Shown here piece after piece: positions 1 to 7,793 of a DNA stretch of 64,000 nt. A program made the translations under genes and the position numbers. Origin of the DNA: Streptomyces radicis (GTDB lineage Bacteria; Actinomycetota; Actinomycetes; Streptomycetales; Streptomycetaceae); assembly GCF_003626575.1 (NCBI RefSeq), contig NZ_RBDY01000030.1:19807-83806 (forward strand), written 5' to 3'. Position 1 is the stretch's first letter; every line of letters begins with the position of its first letter. Under the pieces are notes generated by a model. The model saw nothing but the letters and a program-made list of their open reading frames with translations. It made no database searches and had not been told where the DNA came from.

Positions 1-142
1 GCGGGTACCCGGCCCGCTTGGCGAAGAAGCTGGCGAACGCCGTCTGGAGATGCCTCAGGGCCTGCTGGAGCGGGACGCAGGACACCTCGCCCAGGAAGGC
101 GAACTCCCCGGTCCTCTTCCACTCCGTCAGCGCGGCGAAGAA
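1..142 (-). pseudogene. tnpB: TnpB (IS200/IS605 OrfB) fragment, cut by window edge
   Basis: Read on the minus strand this stretch encodes ALTEWKRTGEFAFLGEVSC and then PLQQALRHLQTAF...FFAKRAGYP. This is a close, non-identical match to residues about 55-105 of the intact TnpB encoded at 19826-21034. The homology begins near base 142. Upstream the frame stays open through RFSYDPNGMGAMF, but I see no TnpB N-terminus there, so the 5' part is missing or diverged. The C-terminal part lies outside the window to the left. It is best read as a decayed second copy of the same element family. A fused or diverged 5' end cannot be excluded. Confidence 0.75.
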
Positions 143-284
143 CATCGCGCCCATGCCGTTGGGGTCGTATGAGAATCGCTGGGGCGGCGACGGGCCTTGG
201 GTGCTTGCCCGGCGGATCTTGTGGCCATCTGATGGTCGGCTCGTTGCGCTCGACCCGGTCGGGGGTAGCTGCCGGACGCCGTCG

Positions 285-782
285 TCAGGGTCGGTTCGGG
301 TCGGAGTGCACCACCATGAAGAGCGACCAAGCGGGCGCGGCTGGGTCGTCCGGGCGGGCGGCGAACTCTTCCAGCAGATCCTTGAGCCGGGTGCGGAACT
401 CCTCCATCTGCGGCGGTGGCAGGCGCAGCGCCATCCTGGTGCCCTCGGCCTCGGTCGCGGGGACGAGGGCGAGTTCCTCCAGGAACGCGTCGAGCATCGA
501 CCGGTCCAGCGCGGGTGCTTCGAGGTGCCAGCTCTTGCGCGTCGCCAGATACGGGATCTCTCGTGCGCCGCGCGCGCCGCGCCGTTCTTCCTGCGCCTCC
601 AGGAACCCGGTGCGGACCAGCGTTCTGGTGTGGTGCAGCACGCTGGCCGGGTCTCGGCCGAGGATCGCCGCGATCTCCTTGTTCGTGCGCGGCTTCCGCA
701 CGCAGATGCGCAGGATGCGCAGGCGGAGGGCGGAGGCGAGTGCCTTCGCCTCCGCGTCGGTCGCCAGTCGGCGTTCGGTCAT
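285..782 (-). CDS. ArsR-type winged-helix transcriptional regulator
   Basis: The 165-residue product has an N-terminal winged helix-turn-helix (about residues 8-70: ALASALRLRILRIC, NKEIAAILGRDPASVLHHTR, LVRTGFLEA), the layout of ArsR/SmtB-type repressors. The remaining 90 residues form a charged helical domain that may bind an effector or dimerise. The ATG at 782 gives a normal family N-terminus; an in-frame extension to 851 would run through the palindrome at 834-855 and is unlikely. It is divergent from the methyltransferase at 945, and the only operator-like palindrome lies between them, so it probably represses itself and that gene. No metal-binding cysteine pair is visible. The ligand is unknown. 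Confidence 0.85.
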   Translation of the reverse strand: MTERRLATDAEAKALASALRLRILRICVRKPRTNKEIAAILGRDPASVLHHTRTLVRTGFLEAQEERRGARGAREIPYLATRKSWHLEAPALDRSMLDAFLEELALVPATEAEGTRMALRLPPPQMEEFRTRLKDLLEEFAARPDDPAAPAWSLFMVVHSDPNRP

Positions 783-833
783 GACCAGCAGCCTACTGAA
801 GAGCGGACAGCCCGCTGAAGGGCCGGATCGCAA

Positions 834-866
834 GTGATTGACAAAACTCAATCACTCGTCCAGAGT
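834..866. promoter_or_regulatory. Divergent operator/promoter between ArsR-type regulator and methyltransferase
   Basis: A perfect inverted repeat, GTGATTGA-N6-TCAATCAC, spans 834-855. A consensus -35 element TTGACA (838-843) reading toward the methyltransferase lies inside it. A weak -10 candidate (CAGAGT, 861-866) follows at 17 bp spacing. A repressor bound to the palindrome would cover the -35 element. The site is 52 bp upstream of the regulator start and 90 bp upstream of the methyltransferase start. Confidence 0.65.
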
Positions 867-944
867 GCCGCTGTGCCCTTCACAGCCCGGGGATCCGCAG
901 ATCTCTCGGCACGCCCACCGTGGCCCGAACGAACGAGGTCGACC

Positions 945-1772
945 ATGCCGAACCGTCCCGGAACGACCGGCGGGACCGCCGCTCCCGAGAGCCCCGCAGA
1001 GCAGGCGGATGCCCCGCCGAACAGGGGGATGGTGGTCAGTCCCGTCGAGGCTCCCCCGGGGCCCGGGGAGAGGGCGAACGACTACAACAGCTTCGCCGAG
1101 GCATACGAGGCCGAGAACGAGACCAGCCTCCTCAACGCCTACTACGCGCACCCCGCGATCGTGGACCTGGCCGGCGACGTGGCGGGCCGCCGGATCCTCG
1201 ACGCCGGCTGCGGCGCCGGCCCCGTGGCCGCAGACCTGCGCGAGCGGGGCGCCGTCGTCGCCGGTTTCGACTCCAGCGCCGGGATGCTGGAGCTGGCCAG
1301 GCAGCGGCTCGGCGACGATGTGGTGCTGGAGCGCGCCGAACTGGGCGGCCCGCTGCCCTTCGCCGATGCCGACTTCGACGACGTCGTCGCCTCCCTGGTC
1401 CTGCACTACCTGGAGGACTGGACGACGGCCCTGGCCGAACTGCGGCGCGTGCTGAAGCCCGGCGGCCGCCTCATCGGGTCCGTCCACCACCCCTTCATCC
1501 AGCATATGACGGCACCGCCCGGAACCGACTACTTCGCGACCCGCTCCACCTCCCAGTGGTGGGAACTCGGCGGCACCAAGCACCTGATGACCTTCTGGGA
1601 CCGGCCGTTGCACGCGATCACCGACGCGTTCACCGCGGCCGGCTTCCGGATCGACGTCATCAGCGAACCGGCCCCGGGACCCGGCACCCGCGAACGGTTC
1701 CCCGAGGTCTTCGAGCAAAAAGAGTCGGGCAGGTTCCTGTGCTTCCTGTTCTTCGTCCTCACGAAGGCGTGA
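945..1772 (+). CDS. Class I SAM-dependent methyltransferase
   Basis: The 275-residue product shows the Rossmann methyltransferase motifs in order: motif I ILDAGCGAGPV (about 84-94), the acidic end of strand 2 (GFDSSAGML), the strand 4 region (DFDDVVASLVLHYL) and the post-motif ELRRVLKPGGRLI. This matches the Methyltransf_11/UbiE-like group acting on small molecules. The substrate is not evident. The ATG at 945 has GAGG about 10 bases upstream. An alternative ATG at 1029 would remove about 28 low-complexity Pro/Ala/Gly residues and would also give a complete domain. It is transcribed divergently from the ArsR-type gene and is the natural target of the operator between them. Confidence 0.85.
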   Translation: MPNRPGTTGGTAAPESPAEQADAPPNRGMVVSPVEAPPGPGERANDYNSFAEAYEAENETSLLNAYYAHPAIVDLAGDVAGRRILDAGCGAGPVAADLRERGAVVAGFDSSAGMLELARQRLGDDVVLERAELGGPLPFADADFDDVVASLVLHYLEDWTTALAELRRVLKPGGRLIGSVHHPFIQHMTAPPGTDYFATRSTSQWWELGGTKHLMTFWDRPLHAITDAFTAAGFRIDVISEPAPGPGTRERFPEVFEQKESGRFLCFLFFVLTKA

Positions 1773-2258
1773 CCTCCGCCCGTAGGCGCGGGCCGTCGGC
1801 GCAGGAGCCAGCCTCACGCACGCCTCGCACGGCGTCGCGGATGTCGAGGACCATGACGCCGTCGATCTTCCCGATGCTGCCCTTTCCGAAGCGGACCCAC
1901 AGCGGGTAGGCCCCGGCGTCGCGGGCGAAGGCGATCTCCACCACGATGTCCGGACCACCGGGCAGCCAGACCACCACGTCCAGCCGCCCGTGGCGGCCCT
2001 TGCCCTCGGGAACGACGGGCACCCGCAGCTCGCGGTAGCGGCGCAGGTAGCGGGCAGCGGAGCGAACACCTCGTCGTCGGCCGTGGACCGTACGGCCCGG
2101 GTGAGGCTTCGGGTGATCTCGGCCGTGGCGGGCGCCGGGTCGCCGTTCGCCCGGTGCGCGGCCACGGCCTCAGCGGCGCCCCGCGACCAGTCGGAAGGTC
2201 CGGGAGGCCCGCCGAGGTCTTGGGCCGACCGAGGTGTCGACGGCCGGGGAGTAGACAT
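1759..2258 (-). pseudogene. Frameshifted nuclease-like hypothetical protein
   Basis: Two adjacent minus-strand frames appear to form one gene. The 5' part starts at ATG 2258 (MSTPRPSTPRS...) and runs to ADDEVFAPLP near 2060. The 3' part continues in another frame as ARYLRRYRELRVPVVPEGKG and GRLDVVVWLPGGPDIVVEI, ending at 1759. A single missing base around 2045-2060 would join them. The Gly-Arg-Leu-Asp then Asp-Ile-Val-Val-Glu-Ile arrangement resembles the acidic pair of PD-(D/E)XK-type nucleases, but the expected Lys is not obvious, possibly because of a second small deletion. Function is unproven. The end overlaps the convergent methyltransferase by 14 bases. Confidence 0.5.
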
Positions 2259-2350
2259 CCTGGTTCCACTGCGGCCCATCCGGTGCCGTCGGCAGTCCAT
2301 GGGAAGGACTCACCAGGCGCCCCAGGAGTGGACCACGCCGCAGTCGACAA

Positions 2351-2371
2351 GTTCTCCCCGCGCGAGCGGGG
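2351..2371. repeat. Single CRISPR-repeat-like hairpin (or terminator)
   Basis: The hairpin CCCCGC-gcga-GCGGGG (2356-2371), preceded by GTTCT, closely resembles the first two-thirds of type I-E repeats known from actinomycetes (CTCCCCGCGCGAGCGGGG core). No second copy lies within a repeat-spacer distance on either side and no cas genes are present, so this is not an array. It begins five bases past the stop codon of the small minus-strand gene at 2376-2546 and could equally be its transcription terminator. Confidence 0.4.
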
Positions 2372-2375
2372 TCCC

Positions 2376-2546
2376 CTACCGGGACGTGTCGTCGGAGTCC
2401 TCGTCCACCGCCGGGAGGCGGACCTCCTCGCCCAAGGCGTGGCAGGCGCGTTCGTACCAGTCGACGGGGACCAGGACCGCCTGGGGGGTCTGATAGCGGA
2501 CGGCCTGGATGTGTTCGCCGCGGTAGGCGAGATCGGGTGAGCGCAC
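2376..2546 (-). CDS. Small Phd/YefM-like antitoxin-type protein
   Basis: From a GTG at 2546, preceded by GAGGGG, the frame encodes 56 residues including RGEHIQAVRYQTPQAVLVP and DWYERACHALGEE. The TPQAVLVPVDWYERA stretch resembles the C-terminal half of Phd/YefM-family antitoxins (pattern: x-x-x-AVLVP-x-x-x-Y-E). The usual N-terminal DNA-binding half is missing or very short, so the gene may be truncated. No PIN, Doc or RelE-type toxin gene lies beside it: the downstream neighbour is the frameshifted gene at 1759-2258. It could also be an unrelated small protein. Confidence 0.5.
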   Translation of the reverse strand: MRSPDLAYRGEHIQAVRYQTPQAVLVPVDWYERACHALGEEVRLPAVDEDSDDTSR

Positions 2547-2882
2547 GACCCCTCGATCAGGAACCTGGACAAGCCGAGCGGCCAGGTCTCCTGATATCAG
2601 GCTCCGCCCGAGGCGGAGGACCCCTGGCCAAGGCCACGGCGGCGCTCGCCGCGAGGCGCTCGCCCACGCGCTCGCCCACGCACCGATCGACGGGCTTCGG
2701 CGAGCACGGCGTGATACTCCGCGGCATCACCGCGGGCACGACCCGCACCGGTTCCCGAACTCCGGGAACGCACGGCGGCACACCACGGCACGGTCATCGC
2801 CAGTGATGGAGTTGCGACCCTGCGTAGCGACGCCTACGGTCGTCCTCGGTGGCTTCACAGACATCGGTGACAGGGGCGAGAC
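2547..2882. other. Intergenic region with no recognisable gene
   Basis: I see no convincing gene on either strand. The stretch holds a short palindrome TGATATCA (2592-2599) and a hairpin CTCCGCC-cga-GGCGGAG (2602-2618). It must contain the promoter of the hydantoinase operon that starts at 2883, but I could not pick convincing -35/-10 elements. Confidence 0.5.
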
Positions 2883-4286
2883 GTGGCACGAGTCGTCATT
2901 CGGGGCGGGCTGCTCGTCACGGCAGCCGACGAGGTCGAGGCCGATGTACTGGTGGAAGACGAGAAGGTGGCCGCGCTCGCCGCCCGGGGGAGCGCGGCGG
3001 CCGAGGGATGGACCGCCGAGCGGGTCATCGACGCCACGGGGATGTACGTCATCCCCGGCGGGGTCGACGCGCACACCCACATGGAGATGCCGTTCGGCGG
3101 CACGGTCGCCTCGGACTCGTTCGCCACGGGGACGCGGGCCGCCGCCTGGGGCGGGACGACGACCGTCGTCGACTTCGCCGTGCAGGAGCGGGGCGGCTCG
3201 CCGCGGGCCGCGCTCGACGCGTGGCATGAGAAGGCGGCGGGGCAGTGCGCGATCGACTATTCCTTTCACCTGATCATGTCGGATGTGACCGCGGGGGCGC
3301 TGGGCGAGATGGACGCCCTGGTGGGCGAGGGCGTGACGTCGTTCAAGCTGTTCATGGCCTATCCGGGGGCGCTCTACAGCGACGACGGGCGCATCCTCCG
3401 CGCCCTTCAGCACGCCGAGCGCAGCGGGGCGACCGTCATGGTGCACGCGGAGAACGGCATCGCGATCGACGTGCTCGTCGAGCAGGCCGTCGCGGAGGGC
3501 AGGACAGCGCCGCGGTACCACGGGGAGACGCGGCCCGCGCTGCTCGAGGCGGAGGCCACGCACCGGGCCATCGCGCTGGCGCGGGTGGCGGGCGGGCCCC
3601 CGCTGTACGTGGTGCATGTGTCGGCCGAGGAGGCGGTGCGCGAGCTGGCGGCGGCGCGGGACGCGGGGCTGCCGGTCTTCGGGGAGACGTGTCCGCAGTA
3701 TCTCTTCCTGTCCGACGAGGAGTTGGCGCGCCCCGGCTTCGAGGGCGCCAAGTATGTGTGCAGCACGCCGCTGCGCCCCGAGGGCCACGGGGCGGCGCTG
3801 TGGCGGGCGTTGCGGACCGACGACCTCCAGGTGGTGTCGACGGACCACTGCCCGTTCTGCTTCGCCGAGCAGAAGGAGCTCGGCCGCGGGGACTTCTCCC
3901 TCATCCCCAACGGGCTGCCCGGCGTGGAGCATCGCATGGACCTGCTGCACCAGGCCGTGGTCGAGGGCCGCATCTCGCGGCGCCGGTGGATCGAGGTGGC
4001 GTGCGCGGCGCCCGCCCGGATGTTCGGGCTCTACGGGCGCAAGGGCACCGTCGCGCCGGGCTCCGACGCGGACATCGTGGTCTACGACCCGGCCGCCGAG
4101 CAGGTGATCTCCGCGGCGAACCACCACATGAACGTGGACTACTCCGCTTATGAAGGAAGGCGAGTCATGGGGCAGGTGGTCACCGTGCTGTCGCGCGGCG
4201 AGACCGTCGTCGAACGGCGGCGCTGGACCGGGCGCGCGGGGTGGGGCACGTTCGTGCCGCGCGCCACGTGCCAGCTGGTGGGGTGA
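2883..4286 (+). CDS. hydA: Dihydropyrimidinase / D-hydantoinase
   Basis: A 467-residue amidohydrolase, the normal length for the family. It hydrolyses the ring of dihydropyrimidines or 5-substituted hydantoins to N-carbamoyl amino acids in the cytoplasm. Binuclear metal-site elements are visible: HTH within VDAHTHMEM (His64, His66), the Lys expected to be carboxylated in SFKLFMAYPG (Lys155), His188 (VMVHAEN), His245 (YVVHVS) and Asp321 (STDHCPF). The GTG start at 2883 has GGGGCGAG just upstream. The LLM-class gene follows after 7 bases, so the two form an operon. Pyrimidine breakdown or salvage of hydantoin-like compounds is the likely role. Substrate preference cannot be read from sequence. 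Confidence 0.93.
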   Translation: MARVVIRGGLLVTAADEVEADVLVEDEKVAALAARGSAAAEGWTAERVIDATGMYVIPGGVDAHTHMEMPFGGTVASDSFATGTRAAAWGGTTTVVDFAVQERGGSPRAALDAWHEKAAGQCAIDYSFHLIMSDVTAGALGEMDALVGEGVTSFKLFMAYPGALYSDDGRILRALQHAERSGATVMVHAENGIAIDVLVEQAVAEGRTAPRYHGETRPALLEAEATHRAIALARVAGGPPLYVVHVSAEEAVRELAAARDAGLPVFGETCPQYLFLSDEELARPGFEGAKYVCSTPLRPEGHGAALWRALRTDDLQVVSTDHCPFCFAEQKELGRGDFSLIPNGLPGVEHRMDLLHQAVVEGRISRRRWIEVACAAPARMFGLYGRKGTVAPGSDADIVVYDPAAEQVISAANHHMNVDYSAYEGRRVMGQVVTVLSRGETVVERRRWTGRAGWGTFVPRATCQLVG

Positions 4287-4293
4287 GGGCGGC

Positions 4294-5427
4294 ATGGACT
4301 TCGGCCTGGTGCTCCAGACGGACCCGCCGGCCCGCGAGGTGGTGGCGCTGATGCGGCGCGCGGAGGAGGCGGGGTTCCGCTACGGCTGGACGTTCGACTC
4401 GGCCGTGCTCTGGCAGGAGCCCTTTGTCATCCTCAGCCAAGTCCTCGCACAGACACGGGAGTTGCGCGTGGGCCCGATGGTGACCAACCCCGGGACCCGG
4501 AGCTTGGAGGTCACCGCTTCGACGTTCGCGACGCTCAACGAGATGTTCGGCAACCGCACGGTGTGCGGCATCGGCCGCGGCGACTCGGCGATGCGCGTCG
4601 CTGGCCGCGCCCCGAACAGCCTGGCCACGCTGCGCCAGGCGGTGGACGCCATCCGCGACCTCGCCGAGGGCCGGGAGGCCGTGCTCGACGGCGTGCCGGT
4701 GCGGATCCCCTGGGTGGTGGACGGTCGGCTGCCGGTGTGGGTCGCGGCCTATGGGCCCAAGGCCCTCGCGCTCACGGGGGAGTTGGCCGACGGGTTCATC
4801 CTCCAGCTGGCGGATGTGTTCCTCACGGAGTGGATGACCGCGGCCGTCCGGGTGGCCGCGACGGCCGCGGGGCGCGACCACGGCGAGGTGACCGTGTGCG
4901 TCGCCGCGCCCGCCTATGTGACGCGGGACGACTCCCCAGCCGCGCTCGCCCACGCCCGCGAGCAGTGCCGCTGGTTCGGCGGCATGGTGGGCAACCATGT
5001 GGCCGACCTGGTCGCCCGGTACGGCACCGAGACCGGCATGGTGCCCGAGGCGTTGACCGCCTACATCACCGGGCGCGCCGGGTACGACTACGGCCACCAC
5101 GGCCGTTCGGGCCACCCGGACGCGGCGTTCGTGCCGGACGAGATCGTGGACCGCTTCTGCCTGTTGGGCCCGCCCGAGGCGCACATCGCCAAGCTGCGGC
5201 GGCTGCGGGCGCTCGGCGTGGACCAGTTCGCGGTGTACGCGATGCACGACGAGCGGGAGCGCGTGATCGACGTCTACGGCGAGCACGTCATCCCGGCGCT
5301 GGCCGAGGACGACGGACGCGGTGGCGGCGATGAGGGCGGTGCTCAGAGGGGCGCTCAGGGGGGCGCTCAGGGCGGCGAGGTCCCCGCCGCCCACGCGCGG
5401 CGCCGCCCCGGTGGACCTCACCGGTGA
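4294..5427 (+). CDS. LLM-class flavin/F420-dependent oxidoreductase
   Basis: The 377-residue product has the luciferase-like TIM-barrel pattern: a short first strand (MDFGLVLQTDPPA), then a RAEEAGFRYGWTFDS helix, MVTNPGTRS, a Gly-rich CGIGRGDS and a late LPVWVAAYGPKAL segment. It most resembles the F420-linked group often found beside dihydropyrimidinase genes. Its ATG at 4294 lies 7 bases behind hydA, so it probably acts on a product or substrate of that enzyme. The last 35 residues are a low-complexity Gly/Gln tail encoded by three imperfect copies of GCTCAG-rich DNA (about 5338-5375); this looks like a recent expansion after the natural end (VIPALAED). Confidence 0.85.
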   Translation: MDFGLVLQTDPPAREVVALMRRAEEAGFRYGWTFDSAVLWQEPFVILSQVLAQTRELRVGPMVTNPGTRSLEVTASTFATLNEMFGNRTVCGIGRGDSAMRVAGRAPNSLATLRQAVDAIRDLAEGREAVLDGVPVRIPWVVDGRLPVWVAAYGPKALALTGELADGFILQLADVFLTEWMTAAVRVAATAAGRDHGEVTVCVAAPAYVTRDDSPAALAHAREQCRWFGGMVGNHVADLVARYGTETGMVPEALTAYITGRAGYDYGHHGRSGHPDAAFVPDEIVDRFCLLGPPEAHIAKLRRLRALGVDQFAVYAMHDERERVIDVYGEHVIPALAEDDGRGGGDEGGAQRGAQGGAQGGEVPAAHARRRPGGPHR

Positions 5428-5454
5428 CGGCGCCGCCGTGTGGCGCGTGGGGAG

Positions 5455-5482
5455 CGCGGCCGCGGGGCGGGCCGCGGCCGCG
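5455..5482. terminator. Bidirectional terminator-like hairpin
   Basis: A perfect 11-bp stem (CGCGGCCGCGG / CCGCGGCCGCG) closes a 6-base loop between two convergent genes ending at 5427 and 5522. There is no U-run, as is usual in streptomycetes. Position and stability suggest termination in both directions. Confidence 0.55.
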
Positions 5483-5521
5483 GCCGCGCGGCTGACGCCG
5501 CGAACTCCCCTTCGCCCAGGC

Positions 5522-6025
5522 TCAGTCGGGCGCGTCGAGGATCAGCCAGAGGCGGTCGAGGCTCCACCAGGGCTCGAGGAGCGTGACCCAGCTGTCCTTG
5601 TGGTCGGGGTGCGTCAGGCCGATGACGAGGCCCTCCTCCCTGAGGGCGATCTGGTGGTATTCGCCCCTGCGCCGGATCTCCCACGTGTCGCGGGCGCCGA
5701 CCAGCGGCCCGGTCTCCAGCAGGATGGGGCCCTGATAGCGGATGTTCTCGTACACCGCGGCGTTCTCGCTCTTGCGCAGAGGCTCCACATAGCGCTCGTG
5801 CGACACATGCTCGATGCGGAAGCCGCCGCCGTCCGCGGGCGCGAAACGGAAACGGTGGCAGTCCTTCAGCTCACGGTGGTCCTCGCGGAGCGCCTGGAGG
5901 TGCTGCCGCTTGTTGATGAAGGAGTCGGGGATGAGCACGCCCCCTGAGTGGGCGCTCACGATCATCTTCTCGCCGACGGCCAGGTCTTCGAGGTCCGCGG
6001 TGGGACAGAGAGACTCGGAAGCCAT
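5522..6025 (-). CDS. Hypothetical protein, about 167 residues
   Basis: I do not recognise the family. The product is soluble, has no signal peptide or membrane segment, and is rich in aromatic and charged residues (HVSHERYVEPLRKSENAAVY, DTWEIRRRGEYHQIAL, WVTLLEPWWSLDRLWL). The alternation of short hydrophobic and aromatic strands suggests an all-beta, perhaps trefoil-like, fold. The ATG at 6025 has GAGGTGAAG directly upstream, a much better ribosome site than that of the ATG at 6043. It is transcribed alone and ends opposite the LLM gene. Confidence 0.7.
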   Translation of the reverse strand: MASESLCPTADLEDLAVGEKMIVSAHSGGVLIPDSFINKRQHLQALREDHRELKDCHRFRFAPADGGGFRIEHVSHERYVEPLRKSENAAVYENIRYQGPILLETGPLVGARDTWEIRRRGEYHQIALREEGLVIGLTHPDHKDSWVTLLEPWWSLDRLWLILDAPD

Positions 6026-6199
6026 CTTCACCTCGTGGTTCATTTCGCGCTTGGTGATCTTTCGCGAAGAGACTCCCCACTCCTGACCCGAGCCGCCCCT
6101 TTTTCACTCGTAGTGGTGAACCACCCGCCGTCGGGCGTACGTTGCGGGCCCGGAGCCCGGCGGGACGAGCCGTGCTCGGGAACGCGCGGGAGGGGCCGG

Positions 6200-6523
6200 G
6201 TGAGGGGCGTGGCGAAGGGTGTGCTGAACGGCAGGAACGCCGTGGTCACCGGGGGTTCGCGGGGCATCGGGCGGGCGGTGGTCGAGCGCCTGTGCCGCGC
6301 CGGGGCCACCGTGGTCTTCGGCTACGCCACCCACCAGGCGGCGGCGAACGACGTGGTGCGCGCCGTGGCGGCGGCGGGCGGCGCGGCGCGCGCGCCGCGC
6401 GCCGACCCCGCCGAACAGGGCGCCGCCGAACGGCTGTTGGAGGATGCGGAGAAGCTGTTCGACGGCCTTGGCATCCTCTGCGCCACGCCGCCCGTCACAT
6501 GCGCGACGGGTGGACCGGCCTGA
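6200..6523 (+). pseudogene. Truncated SDR (3-oxoacyl-ACP reductase type)
   Basis: From a GTG at 6200, behind GGGAGGGG, the frame encodes 107 residues starting with the Rossmann cofactor motif of short-chain dehydrogenases (NAVVTGGSRGIGRAVVERL). It reaches the strand before the NNAG motif (KLFDGLGIL) and then degenerates into CATPPVTCATGGPA and a stop. The catalytic Ser, Tyr-x-x-x-Lys and substrate-binding half are absent, compared with about 250 residues in the intact family. The next gene begins immediately on the other strand, so the 3' part has been deleted. It is probably non-functional. Confidence 0.75.
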
Positions 6524-6536
6524 GCGGGCGGGCCGT

Positions 6537-7217
6537 TCAGCCGGGGAGGCCGACGGGGGCCCGGCGGTAGCCGTTCTCCTCCGCCGTCCCCCGGAGCCCG
6601 CCCGTCGGCAGCCAGCCCCACAGCAGCTCGCCGCCGGGGCTGACATAGGGGTCGTCGAAGGGCCTCGGCACGCCCGGCGCGGCCTCGCCGGTCATCAACA
6701 CATGGGCGACGGCCGCGAGCCAGGCGCCGAACGACGGCCACGTGCCGTCGCCGAACGACCCCGAGCCGTCGTGCCCGCTCCACCCCAGGCGGCCATGCCC
6801 CGGCCCAGGGCGCATGTCGATGACGTCGAGATCCCCCTGGAAGTGGGCGACGGGGATCCACAGCCGGTCCCAGTAGGGGTGTTCGAGCGGCGCGAGCGCC
6901 TCGTCGTCCTCGTCCTCGTCGTCGCGGAACTCCGCCTCGACCTGGTTGCGCAGCTCCCACTGCTCGACCACGCCGTCGATCGGCAGCAGCATCAGGTCGG
7001 GCAGCACCTCGACGTCGGGGTCGGCACCGTTGTGGCAGGCGAGCGAGGCGGCGAGGTCGGCGGGCAGCGGGATGCCGAGCACCCGCTCGGCGGCGGCCAG
7101 CGCCGCCGGGTCGGCCCCCGGGTTCAGCCGGGCCGCACTCGCCGGGGCATGAGCGGCCAACCACGCGTCGATGCGCGCCCATGACTCGGCCACGGGGACG
7201 CTGAGGGCTTCGGTCAC
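6537..7217 (-). CDS. SMI1/KNR4 family protein
   Basis: The 226-residue product follows the SMI1/KNR4 (SUKH) pattern: an N-terminal helix, then GADPAALAAAERVLGIPLPA and DLAASLACHNGAD, a WELRNQ segment, a central DRLWIPVAHFQGDLDVIDM strand pair and GTWPSFGAWLAAVAHVL near the C-terminus. In bacteria such proteins are often immunity proteins for polymorphic toxins or cell-wall-related regulators. No toxin gene is adjacent, so it may be an orphan immunity gene. The start at 7217 gives the typical N-terminus. It faces the truncated SDR. Confidence 0.85.
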   Translation of the reverse strand: MTEALSVPVAESWARIDAWLAAHAPASAARLNPGADPAALAAAERVLGIPLPADLAASLACHNGADPDVEVLPDLMLLPIDGVVEQWELRNQVEAEFRDDEDEDDEALAPLEHPYWDRLWIPVAHFQGDLDVIDMRPGPGHGRLGWSGHDGSGSFGDGTWPSFGAWLAAVAHVLMTGEAAPGVPRPFDDPYVSPGGELLWGWLPTGGLRGTAEENGYRRAPVGLPG

Positions 7218-7310
7218 TCGGACATTATGCCGATGCGTTCATCGGCCCGGATCCGGCCGCCCCGGCCCTGGCGTGCCTCCCACGCCGACCCAACATGAAC
7301 GAGAGAGGCT

Positions 7311-7569
7311 CATGGCCGTGCCACGCGCGGGGGCGTTCGCGGAGGCGATGCGGGCGGCGGGCACCGTCGCCTGAGTGCTTCCCGGGGTCGCCGGGTCCTA
7401 CCGGCTCCCCGGCGGCACGGGGGCCGGTGGCTACCGCGCGGTGCTGGTCGCCGACGCGTGCGCGACGCGCGACGACGCGGCGCACAACGCTACGCTCGCG
7501 ACGGTCTACCGCGGCTTCGGCGATGTCCGCCCGACGGCGGAGGTCATGGCGTTGCTGCTGAGCCGCTGA
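7311..7569 (+). pseudogene. Isochorismatase-family (cysteine hydrolase) remnant
   Basis: Bases 7375-7569 encode GYRAVLVADACATRDDAAH and ATLATVYRGFGDVRPTAEV, which match the last third of isochorismatase-like hydrolases (the GYRVVLVEDACAT region through the C-terminal helix). The preceding ATG (7311, good GAGAGAGG site) opens only a 20-codon frame that ends in TGA directly before this stretch. The catalytic Asp, Lys and Cys of the family are missing. It overlaps the 3' end of the convergent small gene at 7506-7793. Confidence 0.5.
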
Positions 7570-7793
7570 GGGACGTGCCGCGGGCGCCGCAGGCGTTGGC
7601 GACGCGCGGCCCACACGACGGTGGAATGGCGCAGGTTCAACGAGTCCCCGCTGCTGAAGTGGAGCCGCTTCCCGCCTCCGGGCAACGCCGTCATGTCCCA
7701 CACGGTGAACGGCGTCCCGCCGATGGTCAGTTGATCCCCACGCCGCACGGTCGACGCGTTCACGGCCACCGACACGAGTATCTCCCCGTTCAC
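7506..7793 (-). CDS. Small conserved hypothetical protein, last gene of micro-operon
   Basis: The 95-residue product starts MNGEILVSVAVNASTVRRGD and continues QLTIGGTPFTVWDMTALPGG, GKRLHFSSGDSLNL, HSTVVWAARR. The RRGD...IGG...VWDMTALP...RLHF...SG pattern resembles short beta-barrel proteins common in streptomycetes beside XRE regulators; their function is unknown to me. The last 25 residues (Arg-rich) run over the decayed isochorismatase fragment and may be a non-native extension. Its GTG start overlaps the stop of the preceding 50-residue gene by four bases (GTGA), implying translational coupling. Confidence 0.7.
   Translation of the reverse strand: MNGEILVSVAVNASTVRRGDQLTIGGTPFTVWDMTALPGGGKRLHFSSGDSLNLRHSTVVWAARRQRLRRPRHVPQRLSSNAMTSAVGRTSPKPR

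Noticed and set aside
2351..2371. CRISPR array
   Set aside because: Only one repeat-like unit, no spacer periodicity, no cas genes; kept as a single hairpin.
2376..2546. Complete toxin-antitoxin module
   Set aside because: No toxin-like gene is adjacent on either side and the antitoxin lacks its N-terminal half.
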